DNA of 41,034 nt from an uncultured Sutterella sp. (GTDB taxonomy: Bacteria > Pseudomonadota > Gammaproteobacteria > Burkholderiales > Burkholderiaceae_F), in the NCBI GenBank assembly GCA_900546995.1, contig URFF01000006.1, positions 1 to 41,034 on the forward strand, read 5' to 3'. Positions 24,462-32,808 of the stretch are shown in pieces. Both the position numbers and the translations under genes were made by a program. Positions within the stretch are counted from its first letter, which is position 1, and each line of letters starts with the position of its first letter. Below the pieces are notes generated by a model. The model was not told the DNA's origin, did no database searches, and was given only the letters and a program-made list of their open reading frames with translations.

Positions 24462-25985
24462 ATGGCTACAAACTCGACCAAATTTATTATTGTGGGTTTT
24501 GACGGTCTGCGTCCGGACTGCGTCGAAAAGGATATGCCGAATCTGGCTCGCTTTATTTCGAGCAGTCATCGTTGGAGTCAGTACCTCGCAACGTTCCCAA
24601 CGGAAACCTATGTCAATCACCCCAGCATTTTTTCAGGGTTTCGTCCTAATCGTCACGGTGTGATTGCCAATGCCTACTACGACAGACGTTTAACGGGCGA
24701 AAAAAGCATTTTCCGCGGCAATCGTGTTGAGTCCATCCTTGAACACGATAAGCTTGGTCACGGGACCATCAGCGTTCCAAGCCTCGGCGATCGCTTAGGT
24801 GCCGCCGGCAAAACGATGCGAGTGCTTTGCGCCAACTCTTCAGGTAGCACACGTTTGCAGCACATCCATGCCGACCGTTATCCCGGCCACTTGAATTGCT
24901 GCGTTCATGACCTCAGTCTGACCATCCCGAGTAATGAACGGGAAGCTCTGCAAGCCAAATGGGGTAACGGCGTTCCCCTTCAATTCCCGGACTTTGACGG
25001 AACAAAACTTCTAACCGACATATTCTTTGAATATGAATTGCCTCGGGGACTTGCCGATGTCACCGTTTTATGGATTGGGGAACCTGATCACTCGAGCCAC
25101 GAATTCGGAATCTTCGATGAAAAAACCGTTCAAGCCAGACGTCATGCTGACGAGGCATTCGGAAAGATTCTTCAATGGTGGGAAAGTGAAGGAAAGCAAA
25201 GCGGTGTGCAATTGGTCACCATGTCCGACCACGGCCATGGCGAGGTGGTCAAACACTTTGACTTAGCCGATTACCTTCGTGAAAAAGGCTGGCGCATCCT
25301 GACCGGAAAAGAGGTCCTTGAGGGTCAAAATGAAGCCGACGCGGATCTCATCATGGTGGGAACGTACGCGTTAGGCTTGTGGCAAACCCACCCCAATAAA
25401 GAACAATTGCTTGCGTTAAGAGATGATCTCATGCAATGCGAAGCCGTCGGTTTGATTTTCTCTCAACCCAATCCGAAAGATCCCACGGCCATTGTAGGAC
25501 AAGTGCCCGGCACTTTTTCCGAATCCGTCGTTTTTTCCGATAACCTTCGAGGACCCGACTTGCGAGTGGTATACCTCAATAACCCGCAAAGCGGCAAACT
25601 CGTTATGGCGGAGGAATTACCATTAGGTGCCGGCAATCATGGCGGTCTCTTACCTCAAGAAATCCACTCCGTTCTCGCGATTTCAGGTGATGCTTTCACG
25701 CAAGCCGCGGCTCACTCGGAACCGGCCGGCCACGATGACTTCGCCTTAACGGTGATGCATGTCATGGGACTTTTGGAAAATGATCGTTCATTAGAACCCA
25801 TGCCACCGGCTCGATTGTTAGCAGAAGCTTTAGCAGGCCACGAGGGTGACGAAGTGCCGGTCAAAGAGCGATTACGCTTAGAATGCGGTCCGTACGCGCA
25901 ATATATTGAACGCGTTCACTACCGGGGACAAACGTACGTCACCGAGGGTGCCCGCGATACTGAATTTGAAAACCTTTTGAAATAG
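24462..25985 (+). CDS. Cytoplasmic two-metal phosphodiesterase/phosphatase (NPP-like, alkaline phosphatase superfamily)
   Basis: 507 residues and no signal peptide, so it should act inside the cell. All residues expected for a two-metal nucleotide pyrophosphatase/phosphodiesterase can be placed: Asp14 (GFDGLRPD), nucleophile Thr49 (FPTETYVNH), Asp210 and His214 (EPDHSSHEFG), Asp257 and His258 (SDHGHG) and His394 (AGNHGG). Family members split nucleotide diesters, glycerophosphodiesters, phosphonates or lipids, so the substrate is open. It is tightly linked to an ABC importer in front and SerB behind (10-base gap). I infer that the imported ligand, or a product of it, is its substrate. Confidence 0.85.
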   Translation: MATNSTKFIIVGFDGLRPDCVEKDMPNLARFISSSHRWSQYLATFPTETYVNHPSIFSGFRPNRHGVIANAYYDRRLTGEKSIFRGNRVESILEHDKLGHGTISVPSLGDRLGAAGKTMRVLCANSSGSTRLQHIHADRYPGHLNCCVHDLSLTIPSNEREALQAKWGNGVPLQFPDFDGTKLLTDIFFEYELPRGLADVTVLWIGEPDHSSHEFGIFDEKTVQARRHADEAFGKILQWWESEGKQSGVQLVTMSDHGHGEVVKHFDLADYLREKGWRILTGKEVLEGQNEADADLIMVGTYALGLWQTHPNKEQLLALRDDLMQCEAVGLIFSQPNPKDPTAIVGQVPGTFSESVVFSDNLRGPDLRVVYLNNPQSGKLVMAEELPLGAGNHGGLLPQEIHSVLAISGDAFTQAAAHSEPAGHDDFALTVMHVMGLLENDRSLEPMPPARLLAEALAGHEGDEVPVKERLRLECGPYAQYIERVHYRGQTYVTEGARDTEFENLLK

Positions 25986-25995
25986 GATACTTACC

Positions 25996-26859
25996 ATGGT
26001 TGATATTGTGATTGAAGGACAAGGTGCACAAGTCTTCGCCGATCAGTTAACGATTAAAAACATCTGGCGCAAAGAAAACGCCGTTCGTTTGTGTAGCCAG
26101 AATGCCGATTCGGATTGCATCAACGATATGGTTGAATCGGCCCGCGCAGCCCAATTAGACGTCAATGTCGTCCCGAGCGGCCTTTCCATCCGCTCCTTTG
26201 GCATTCTTGCGTTGGACATGGACAGCACCTTGATTCAGCTTGAATGCATTGATGATATCGCCGAGCAATACGGTGTTGGCGAAGAAGTCGCCGCCATGAC
26301 AGCCAAAGCCATGGAAGGCCATATGGACTTTGCCGAATACCTTCGTGACCGGGTTAAGCTTTTAGCCGGTGCGCCAACCTCGATTGTCGATGAAACGGTG
26401 AAACACGCCGTACTCATGCCTGGTGCTCGGGAATTGATCCAATTTGTCAAAGCTCACGGCATTCATAGCTACATTCTGTCGGGGGGCTTTAGCGACATCG
26501 CCCGTGCCGTTGCCCAATCGCTTCAGATGGATGGTTATTTGTGTAACCAGTTGGTTATCGTCGATGGGAAATTAACCGGTGATGTCACAGGGCCCGCCGG
26601 TGGCGAAATTTTGGACGCCCATGGCAAGCGCCGTGCGCTCGAAATGCTCAGCATGCTTCATGGGCTCAATTTGTCGCAATCCATCTGCGGTGGAGATGGC
26701 GCAAACGACTTGGAAATGATTCGAGTGGCAGGTATCGGCGTGGCTTTCCACGGCAAACCCATCGTGGCGGCATCAGCACCTTACCAAATCAATCACGGTG
26801 GCTTGAATACCTTGATTAACTTCTTCGTTGAAGCTTGGGAAGGCGCAGAAAAGGCTTAA
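25996..26859 (+). CDS. serB: Phosphoserine phosphatase (HAD family)
   Basis: 287 residues. The N-terminal 65 residues form a small ACT-like region. The HAD core has LDMDSTLIQLECIDDIA (nucleophile Asp74, acid Asp76), the cap with MEGHMDFAEYLRDRV, ILSGGFSDIA and GDGANDLEMI. This is the SerB signature, with the Glu and Arg of the cap that bind phosphoserine. SerB normally completes serine synthesis. Here it is the last gene of an importer-phosphodiesterase operon, ten bases after the phosphodiesterase, which suggests it also works on a phosphoserine product of uptake. Confidence 0.88.
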   Translation: MVDIVIEGQGAQVFADQLTIKNIWRKENAVRLCSQNADSDCINDMVESARAAQLDVNVVPSGLSIRSFGILALDMDSTLIQLECIDDIAEQYGVGEEVAAMTAKAMEGHMDFAEYLRDRVKLLAGAPTSIVDETVKHAVLMPGARELIQFVKAHGIHSYILSGGFSDIARAVAQSLQMDGYLCNQLVIVDGKLTGDVTGPAGGEILDAHGKRRALEMLSMLHGLNLSQSICGGDGANDLEMIRVAGIGVAFHGKPIVAASAPYQINHGGLNTLINFFVEAWEGAEKA

Positions 26860-26876
26860 AAAGTCCAAATGCAGTG

Positions 26877-26912
26877 GCCCCGTCGACGACTCTCGGCGGG
26901 GCATTTTTTTTC
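26877..26912 (+). terminator. Terminator of the importer-serB operon
   Basis: A 10-bp stem with one G-U pair (GCCCCGTCGA 26877-26886, TCGGCGGGGC 26893-26902) is followed by A and eight Ts. The T run meets the stop codon of the convergent EFR1 gene. Confidence 0.93.
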
Positions 26913-27666
26913 AGACAAAAAATTCGTTTTCCCGAACAACGCCCATAAATTTCGAAAGCATGGTTTCTGTCGCCTGCTGAACCGGCGCCGGTAACGATTT
27001 TGCTCCCTGAGAACAAATTCGAACGCAGCGCATGCACATGATGCAAACATTGGGATCGGTTTTCGACGGATCCTTCGGATCAATTGCCTGCACCGGACAT
27101 TGCTTGACACAAAGACCACAGTGAACACATTGACCGGTCACAATGGGTGCGACAGGCGGTTTGGTCCAACTGCGATAGGGGCGATGACCGGGAACCTTAA
27201 CGCCATGACTGTCGCCCTGTTGCAACTTCTGCTTGGCAAATCGCACAAACGCGGCGATGTTTTGTTTATCGAGCGCATTCGGGCGCCCAGCGGCTAACTG
27301 GGAAACGATACTGTGAGAGGCCACAATCGCAGCGCTCGCAAAAACAGAGCCACCTTGGTCAGTCACAACATCATTTAATTCCAACAGAGCATCCTCATAG
27401 GCTCGATTGCCATAGGTCACCACAGTCATCACGCGAGCGCCATTTAATTGCAAAAGGTGCAAACGTTCCCGAACAATCGTCGGAATACGACCGCCGTAAA
27501 CCGGACAAGCCACCAACACGCAATCATCCGAAGAAAACGTTTTGGCTCTTAATTGGGGAGAACTTAAGTCTAGGAACGCCTCATGAGATCCCCATGCCTC
27601 ACAGATGACTCGTGCAACCGACGCCGTGTTTCCTGTCGCACTAAAAATGACCCCTAGCAAACCCAT
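26911..27666 (-). CDS. EFR1-family flavodoxin-ferredoxin fusion
   Basis: 251 residues. The N-terminal flavodoxin-like domain carries the phosphate loop SATGNTAS (9-16) and PVYGGRIP. The C-terminal part has two [4Fe-4S] motifs: Cys180, 183, 186, 190 and Cys208, 211, 214, 218. Such fusions pass electrons between a flavin and iron-sulfur clusters in anaerobes, but the partners are unknown. No signal peptide is seen, so it is cytoplasmic. The ATG at 27666 has GGAGAG five bases upstream. It is transcribed away from the universal stress gene with an FNR-like box between, consistent with low-oxygen expression. Confidence 0.8.
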   Translation of the reverse strand: MGLLGVIFSATGNTASVARVICEAWGSHEAFLDLSSPQLRAKTFSSDDCVLVACPVYGGRIPTIVRERLHLLQLNGARVMTVVTYGNRAYEDALLELNDVVTDQGGSVFASAAIVASHSIVSQLAAGRPNALDKQNIAAFVRFAKQKLQQGDSHGVKVPGHRPYRSWTKPPVAPIVTGQCVHCGLCVKQCPVQAIDPKDPSKTDPNVCIMCMRCVRICSQGAKSLPAPVQQATETMLSKFMGVVRENEFFV

Positions 27667-27751
27667 CTTTCTCTCCTTTTCATTCGGAAAATCTTGTCAT
27701 TCTTTTAATTAATCTTACTCTTCTCAACTTTGTTAACTTTTCGTATTAAAT

Positions 27752-27765
27752 TTGAGTTAAATCAA
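27752..27765. promoter_or_regulatory. FNR/ANR-like box
   Basis: TTGAG-TTAA-ATCAA differs from the FNR consensus TTGAT-N4-ATCAA at one position. It lies in the 250-base divergent region between the EFR1 gene and the universal stress gene and could serve either. No convincing -10 box lies at the classic distance on either strand. Confidence 0.55.
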
Positions 27766-27916
27766 ACATTATCCAAATTAACCACTAGTGGAAAACCCTT
27801 AAAAAGAGTAGATTGAAATTAAGGATAGAAACAATCCTGATGTTAAGCGAAGCGGCTTTTAAGCAGGTCGTCTCACTTAAGCAGTCTTGAGAAACAACCT
27901 TTGTATGGAGATGATT

Positions 27917-28816
27917 ATGCGTGTATTAGTCCCTGTTGACGGTGGTTTGGATTGCCGCAAAGCGATTGAATTTTTAGCTTCTCGCAAAGCTTGGTTGGAA
28001 AAGGGCAACGCAACCGTTGAGTTGCTTTATGTCCAAAAGCCTTATAACGAACATCCGACGGAAATCGGTGAATTCGATATGCAGGCCTACTACGAGAAAG
28101 AAACCAAAGAAGTGTTTGACCGTCTGGCCGAAGTATTGGAAAAAACACCCTTTAAGTTCACCAAGAAGATGCTCGTCGGTCACCCGGCTAAGCTCATTCC
28201 GGAATATGCCGAAGAACATGCAGTTGACATCATTGTTATGGGTGCCCGCGGCTTAAGCCCGGTGAAGAACCTCTACCTCGGCTCTGTCTCTTTGGGCGTT
28301 CTCGCCAGAGCTCATTGCCCGGTGATGATTTGCCGCTACGCCGGTGAAGAAGCCACGCGCCCGAGCGGTTGGCGGGTTGGCATCTCGGTGGACGGTTCTG
28401 CCTTTGGTCCGGCAAGTGCCGACTTTGTCACCAAGAATCGCGAATTCTTCGGTGAAGGTGCACACTTTGAAGTCATTAACGTTGCTGACTCCAACCGTAC
28501 CCTTCCGATGAAGCTGTTGGATGAAGGTATTCTTGAAATCGACCGTGAATTACCTGAATTGGATCGCGAGGAATTTGAAAGCGCTACGCATGAAACCTTG
28601 GCGAAATTCAAGGAAGCTGGCATTGCCGTGAAACCGGTGTTCCTGCAAGGCACATTGCAACGCAGCCTCGTGGATTACGCCTCCAAGAACCTGGATATGG
28701 TTGTCATGGGAACCCATGGTCGCGGTGCTTTGAGTTCACTTGTGTTCGGTAGTTCGACTCGTGCCATGATTGCCGATACGCGTTTACCGCTTTTAATCAT
28801 CCCCAAAAAGGCCTAA
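27917..28816 (+). CDS. Tandem universal stress protein
   Basis: 299 residues from the third of three nearby in-frame ATGs, chosen because the Usp fold begins MRVLVPVDGG and GGAG lies six bases upstream. There are two UspA domains. The first ends MGARGLSPVKNLYLGSVS, and the second MGTHGRGALSSLVFGSST, which fits the ATP-binding pattern G-2x-G-9x-G-S/T. Tandem Usp proteins help survival under low oxygen, starvation or stress. The second domain lacks a full start motif but retains RVGISVDGS. A strong terminator follows. Confidence 0.88.
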   Translation: MRVLVPVDGGLDCRKAIEFLASRKAWLEKGNATVELLYVQKPYNEHPTEIGEFDMQAYYEKETKEVFDRLAEVLEKTPFKFTKKMLVGHPAKLIPEYAEEHAVDIIVMGARGLSPVKNLYLGSVSLGVLARAHCPVMICRYAGEEATRPSGWRVGISVDGSAFGPASADFVTKNREFFGEGAHFEVINVADSNRTLPMKLLDEGILEIDRELPELDREEFESATHETLAKFKEAGIAVKPVFLQGTLQRSLVDYASKNLDMVVMGTHGRGALSSLVFGSSTRAMIADTRLPLLIIPKKA

Positions 28817-28840
28817 TCGCCAATAATAGGGCATAAGCGC

Positions 28841-28878
28841 CGGTCATGAGGAGTTTTCCTCATGACCGTTTTTGTTTT
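28841..28878 (+). terminator. Terminator after the universal stress gene
   Basis: A perfect 12-bp stem CGGTCATGAGGA/TCCTCATGACCG with GTTT loop (28841-28868) is followed by six Ts, G and four Ts. Confidence 0.95.
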
Positions 28879-28924
28879 CGTTGCTATAGTAATCGGCATT
28901 CTTGATGAGGTATCGGAAAAAATC

Positions 28925-30184
28925 ATGCGAAAAAATCTAGGTATTGGACTAGCCGGCTTTGGTGTTGTAGGACGCGGCGTTTATGAGGTTTTAGCTGAAA
29001 ATGGCTCTTTAATCGCCGAGCGAGCCAACGCTGATTTTTCAATTCAACATATCATTTGCCGTCACCCCGAAAGAGTTCAAAGCATTGTCGGCCCCTCTAT
29101 AACGGTTGGAAGCGATACGCATGACTTAATCAAAGATCCAAATGTCGATATCGTGATTGAAGTCATGGGAGGTATTGAACCGGCTAAAAGTCTCATTCTC
29201 GGCGCACTTCAAAGCGGCAAATCCGTCATTACCGCCAATAAAGCGCTTTTAGCCCTTCACGGCAATGAAATTTTTGACTGCGCAAAGCGTTTTGATAAAA
29301 ACGTGTATTTTGAGGCAGCTGTCGCAGGAGGCATTCCGATCATCAAAACGCTTCGGGAAGGCTTAACAGCCAATCGAATCGACAGTATCGTCGGCATCAT
29401 TAACGGTACAACGAACTTCATATTGAGCGCCATGCAGGAAAATGCGCTCACCTTCCCTCAGGCACTTCAATTAGCTCAGCAAAAAGGTTACGCAGAAGCG
29501 GATCCAACATTTGACATTGAGGGGTTAGATGCCGGTCACAAAATTGCGCTTTTAGCATCATTTGCTTTTAACACGCCCGTTCACTTTATGCCTGAAAACG
29601 TCGAAGGCATCACAAAAATCACAACCGAAGATATTGCTTTTGCACAGGATGTCGGCTGTTCAATTAAGTTATTGGCAATTGCCAAAAACGCAAACGGAAA
29701 AATCCAATGCAGCGTTCACCCGACACTAGTTGATAATGACCATTTTTTAGCCCATGTTGACGGTGCGATGAATGGTGTCTTTGTACAAAGCAATGCGTTG
29801 GGTCCCAGTTTTTATTACGGGGCGGGCGCCGGTAGTCACCCCACCGCCAGCGCTGTCATTGCCGATCTTGTTGACTGTGCTCGAGGAAACGCCCCGATGA
29901 GACCAACTGCGACGGCAGAAGCTAGCTATTTGCCGCCTGAAGAAATTGAGTCTCAATACTACCTTCGCATCGCCAATGGACAATCTCAATATCTGCAAAA
30001 TCTTCTCAACAATTTGCGGGTACCCATTGAAAAAGAAACCTTCTCGAATGAATATTGGATTGCGCTCACTAAACCGATCAAAGAAAAAACGATTCAGTTG
30101 CTGCTTAACAAACTTAATCAATTCGAAGGTTTGATAGGACCCGTCAAAGTGTTGCGAAAAGAATCAATGAGTATGGAGGCTTAA
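28925..30184 (+). CDS. hom: Homoserine dehydrogenase
   Basis: 419 residues. Reduces aspartate semialdehyde to homoserine for threonine and methionine synthesis. It has the nucleotide loop GFGVVGRG (11-18), TANKALLA, NGTTNFILSAM, the catalytic region PTFDIEGLDAGHKIALLA and a C-terminal ACT-like segment (about 340-415) for threonine feedback. The frame extends back to 28862, but that ATG is inside the terminator, so the ATG at 28925 is used. In many Betaproteobacteria thrC follows hom; here a GNAT gene follows, its start one base after the stop. Confidence 0.94.
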   Translation: MRKNLGIGLAGFGVVGRGVYEVLAENGSLIAERANADFSIQHIICRHPERVQSIVGPSITVGSDTHDLIKDPNVDIVIEVMGGIEPAKSLILGALQSGKSVITANKALLALHGNEIFDCAKRFDKNVYFEAAVAGGIPIIKTLREGLTANRIDSIVGIINGTTNFILSAMQENALTFPQALQLAQQKGYAEADPTFDIEGLDAGHKIALLASFAFNTPVHFMPENVEGITKITTEDIAFAQDVGCSIKLLAIAKNANGKIQCSVHPTLVDNDHFLAHVDGAMNGVFVQSNALGPSFYYGAGAGSHPTASAVIADLVDCARGNAPMRPTATAEASYLPPEEIESQYYLRIANGQSQYLQNLLNNLRVPIEKETFSNEYWIALTKPIKEKTIQLLLNKLNQFEGLIGPVKVLRKESMSMEA

Positions 30185-30185
30185 A

Positions 30186-30758
30186 ATGCATTACCGTTTA
30201 GCCACTGAAAACGATGCAGAGGTGCTTCTTGCCATCTACAGCCAGTACATCGAAACAGCGATCACCTTCGAGTGTCAGTTGCCTTCCGTTGAAGAATTTA
30301 GACAACGCATTCACGATGTGCTTTTGTTTTACCCCTATCTTGTTGCTGAAGATAACGGTCGAATCGTAGGCTACGCTTATGCGCATCGTCACATGCAACG
30401 GGAGGCTTATCAATGGAATGCGGAGCTTTCCATTTACTTGGATCAAAAGGTAACCTCCAAGGGCATCGGCACGGAGCTTGCTTGCAAAATCATCGCGTTA
30501 CTTAAACTGCAGGGGATACAAAAAGTCTGTAGCGGCATCACTCAACCCAATCCCAAAAGTGATGGGCTACATGCCAAACTGGGCTTTCAGTTGGTCGGCA
30601 CGTACTATAACGCCGGATTTAAGGCCGGTCGCTGGTATGACGTCAGTTGGTTTCAGAAAGACATTGGCGAACATCAACCTCAACCGCAAAATCCCGTGGC
30701 TTTATCCACGTTAGCGCCAGAACGAATTGAGAGAATTTTGAACACAACGACGAGATAG
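30186..30758 (+). CDS. GNAT N-acetyltransferase, phosphinothricin/methionine-sulfoximine type
   Basis: 190 residues. Acetyl-CoA-dependent acyltransferase of the Pat/MddA/YncA group: YIETAITFECQLPS, YPYLVAEDNGRIVGYAYA, the acetyl-CoA loop KGIGTELA (motif Q/R-x-x-G-x-G/A), and IQPN-like TQPNPKSDGLHAKLGF and AGRWYDVSWFQ. These enzymes acetylate small amino-acid analogues. The C-terminal tail (about 158-190) is extra and low in complexity. GGAGG lies eight bases before the ATG and overlaps the end of hom. Confidence 0.86.
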   Translation: MHYRLATENDAEVLLAIYSQYIETAITFECQLPSVEEFRQRIHDVLLFYPYLVAEDNGRIVGYAYAHRHMQREAYQWNAELSIYLDQKVTSKGIGTELACKIIALLKLQGIQKVCSGITQPNPKSDGLHAKLGFQLVGTYYNAGFKAGRWYDVSWFQKDIGEHQPQPQNPVALSTLAPERIERILNTTTR

Positions 30759-30765
30759 ATACAAA

Positions 30766-30797
30766 AAATCCGCACGTCAACGAATACGCGCGGATTT
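30766..30797. terminator. Bidirectional terminator between the GNAT gene and tRNA-Thr
   Basis: An 8-bp stem AAATCCGC (30766-30773) and GCGGATTT (30790-30797), extended by CGT/ACG. On the - strand it is followed by a run of Ts just downstream of tRNA-Thr, so it is strong in that direction and weaker for the GNAT gene. Confidence 0.85.
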
Positions 30798-30802
30798 CTG
30801 TA

Positions 30803-30878
30803 TGGTGCCCAATGACTGACTCGAACAGACGACCTACCGCTTACAAGGCGGTTGCTCTACCAACTGAGCTAATTGGGC
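30803..30878 (-). tRNA. tRNA-Thr (TGT)
   Basis: 76 bases with encoded CCA. The acceptor stem GCCCAAT/ATTGGGC is perfect, the D arm has GCTC/GAGC, the anticodon stem ACCGC/GCGGT holds loop CTTGTAA with anticodon TGT, and the T loop is TTCGAGT. The T stem GTCTG/CAGTC has one T-T mismatch at 50-64. It lies 13 bases downstream of sspB on the same strand and may be cotranscribed with it. Confidence 0.95.
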
Positions 30879-30891
30879 ATCAAGAGAGACG

Positions 30892-31275
30892 CTATTTTAC
30901 ACGAGAAAAGACCGGAGTGTTAATTTTTTTCTTTTCGGGCTCCTCGTCATCCGGTTCGTCACTAGCGGGACTAAACATCATCCCCTTATTAGGCTCTTCC
31001 TGAGGGAACATGCCCGCGACATTTTTGTACGGAACATAACACTGCATTGCCTTTTCTCCAAAGCGAGCCTGAAAGCGGATCGCCTTATCTTCGAAATGCA
31101 ACTCATGGGTTGCCTCAGAAGAGATATCAAAGATAATCCTTCCGTCCTCGACAAACTCCAATGGAACCTCGCAGTTATCATCGACATTGACCAACACGTA
31201 TGGCGTTAAGCCCACATCGGTACACCAATTCCAAATCGCCTGTATCAAATAGGACTTGATGGAAGGTCGTGACAT
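30892..31275 (-). CDS. sspB: ClpXP specificity-enhancing factor SspB
   Basis: 127 residues. Adaptor that brings ssrA-tagged proteins to ClpXP. The folded substrate-binding domain begins PSIKSYLIQAIWNWCTDVGLTPY and includes FGEKAMQCYVPYKNV. A flexible acidic linker (DEPDDEEPEKKK) follows, and the last residues VFSRVK match the ClpX-tethering tail of E. coli SspB. It is 22 bases downstream of sspA, the normal pair. Confidence 0.93.
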   Translation of the reverse strand: MSRPSIKSYLIQAIWNWCTDVGLTPYVLVNVDDNCEVPLEFVEDGRIIFDISSEATHELHFEDKAIRFQARFGEKAMQCYVPYKNVAGMFPQEEPNKGMMFSPASDEPDDEEPEKKKINTPVFSRVK

Positions 31276-31297
31276 AAAAATCTCCCTACTAACGAGC

Positions 31298-31900
31298 CTA
31301 ACGGCGCATCACCTTCTCTGACGGCGTCATTGAGTCAATGAACGACTGCCGAGAAAAGACTCTTTCAGCGTATTTTTGTAACGGCGCGGCCGACTTCGGC
31401 AAATCGATTCCGTAGTAGCCCAAGCGCCAAAGAAGCGGAGCCATCACAATATCAAGCATTGTGAATTCCTCGCCGAAGAGGTACTTGTTCTTAATAAAGA
31501 GCGGCGCCATACCGATTAATTGATTACGGATCTCATCGCGGGCCAAGGCCTTCGCTTTCATGTCAACACTACGCGATTCCAATGTTTTCACGTGCTTGAA
31601 AAGCTCACGCTCAAAGTTAAACATCAACAGACGGACACGAGCGCGCACAACAGGCTCTGACGGCATCAACTGCGGATGAGGAAAACGCTCATCCAAATAC
31701 TCACAAATGATATTGGCCTCGTACAACACGAAATCACGCTCGGCAAGAACCGGTACTTCACCGTACGGATTCATTGTCACGATATCCGGCGGAATGTTAT
31801 TGACATCGACATCAACCACATCAAAATCCATTCCCTTTTCAAATAAAAGGAAACGGCAGCGATGAGAAAACGGGCAAGTCGAACCGGAATATAAAATCAT
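31298..31900 (-). CDS. sspA: Stringent starvation protein A
   Basis: 200-residue GST-fold protein that associates with RNA polymerase. It shows the N-terminal thioredoxin-like start SGSTCPFSHRCRFLLFEKG, VDVNNIPPDIVTMNPYGEVPVL, and a C-terminal helical domain with FTMLDIVMAPLLWRL. The catalytic GST serine or tyrosine is not in a typical place, as usual for SspA. The ATG at 31900 has GGGAG nine bases upstream. A possible promoter is listed separately. In most Betaproteobacteria petABC precedes it; here the nif3-like gene does. Confidence 0.94.
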   Translation of the reverse strand: MILYSGSTCPFSHRCRFLLFEKGMDFDVVDVDVNNIPPDIVTMNPYGEVPVLAERDFVLYEANIICEYLDERFPHPQLMPSEPVVRARVRLLMFNFERELFKHVKTLESRSVDMKAKALARDEIRNQLIGMAPLFIKNKYLFGEEFTMLDIVMAPLLWRLGYYGIDLPKSAAPLQKYAERVFSRQSFIDSMTPSEKVMRR

Positions 31901-31974
31901 GGAAAAACACTCCCAAAAAAGTGAGCTCTCTCAATTAGATAGGTTTGGGAAGCTCCTTCTGACTATTGTAATTA

Positions 31975-32003
31975 CTTCTACCCGAAAACGCTACAATAAT
32001 CAA
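31975..32003 (-). promoter_or_regulatory. Possible sspA promoter
   Basis: On the - strand TTGATT (31998-32003) and TAGAAG (31975-31980) are 17 bases apart, about 75 bases before the sspA start. The -10 match is modest. Confidence 0.3.
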
Positions 32004-32027
32004 TATTTTCACTTAATAAACAATGAG

Positions 32028-32771
32028 TTATATTGGATTATCGTCATCAACAAAAATACACTCAATGGCCCACTGTTTTTCAATCCAGTCTCCGAGCGCT
32101 TGGATGCCCAAACGCTCGGTTGCATGATGCCCGCACACAAAAAACGGAACGCCTGATTCTCGAGCAAGGTGTGTCGTTCGTTCCGCGGCTTCTCCGCTGA
32201 TATAAGCATCGGCTCCAATCGCGATGGCTTCATCCAAGAAATCAGCCGCAGCGCCCGAGCACCAAGCGAGCTTTTCAATGCGCTTAGTAGAATCACCCAA
32301 AATTTGTGCCGGACGATGTAACAGCGTGGTCAATTGCTGTGCTAAATGATTCGCGTCAACGGGATCAATCACTCCGCTCCATACGAAATTGCCTTCACCA
32401 CTTTGCTTTATATCCCGAGCGCCCAATTTCAAGGCCAATTGCGCGTTATTGCCAACTTCTGGATGCGCATCAAGAGGCAGATGGTAAGCAATCAAATTCA
32501 TGTCAGCGGCCATGAGCGCTTTTAACCGGCGGTATTTGGTTTGAATGATCCGGGGATTTTCACCGCGCCAAAACCAGCCGTGATGAACCAAAAGTGCATC
32601 GGCACGCAATTGAGCCGCTCGATCAATCACCGCCTGCGTCGCAGAAACGGCTGTGACAATTCGCTTAATTTCCCGCTTACCCTCGACTTGAAGACCGTTG
32701 GGGGCATAGTCTTTAAAAAGATGCGGTTGCAAGAATTGATCCAAATGGGCTAAAAGTGTCTCTCGCTGCAT
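32028..32771 (-). CDS. Nif3-like dinuclear-metal protein (YbgI/YqfO family)
   Basis: 247 residues. The dinuclear centre ligands line up with E. coli YbgI numbering: His63 and His64 (VHHGWFW), Asp101 (HLPLDAH), His215 and Glu219 (CGHHATE). The family forms a hexameric ring; a GTP cyclohydrolase-like role has been suggested, but its function is unsettled. It is 37 bases downstream of tatC on the same strand. In relatives a DegQ-like protease usually lies between tatC and this gene and petABC follows; neither is here. Confidence 0.9.
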   Translation of the reverse strand: MQRETLLAHLDQFLQPHLFKDYAPNGLQVEGKREIKRIVTAVSATQAVIDRAAQLRADALLVHHGWFWRGENPRIIQTKYRRLKALMAADMNLIAYHLPLDAHPEVGNNAQLALKLGARDIKQSGEGNFVWSGVIDPVDANHLAQQLTTLLHRPAQILGDSTKRIEKLAWCSGAAADFLDEAIAIGADAYISGEAAERTTHLARESGVPFFVCGHHATERLGIQALGDWIEKQWAIECIFVDDDNPI

Positions 32772-32808
32772 ACCTCACCCCTCTTTTTTTTAAACAAACA
32801 CGAGATAT

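Noticed and set aside
28862..28924. Upstream start that would lengthen hom by 21 residues
   Set aside because: The ATG lies within the right arm of a strong terminator, and the added residues precede the normal nucleotide-binding start.
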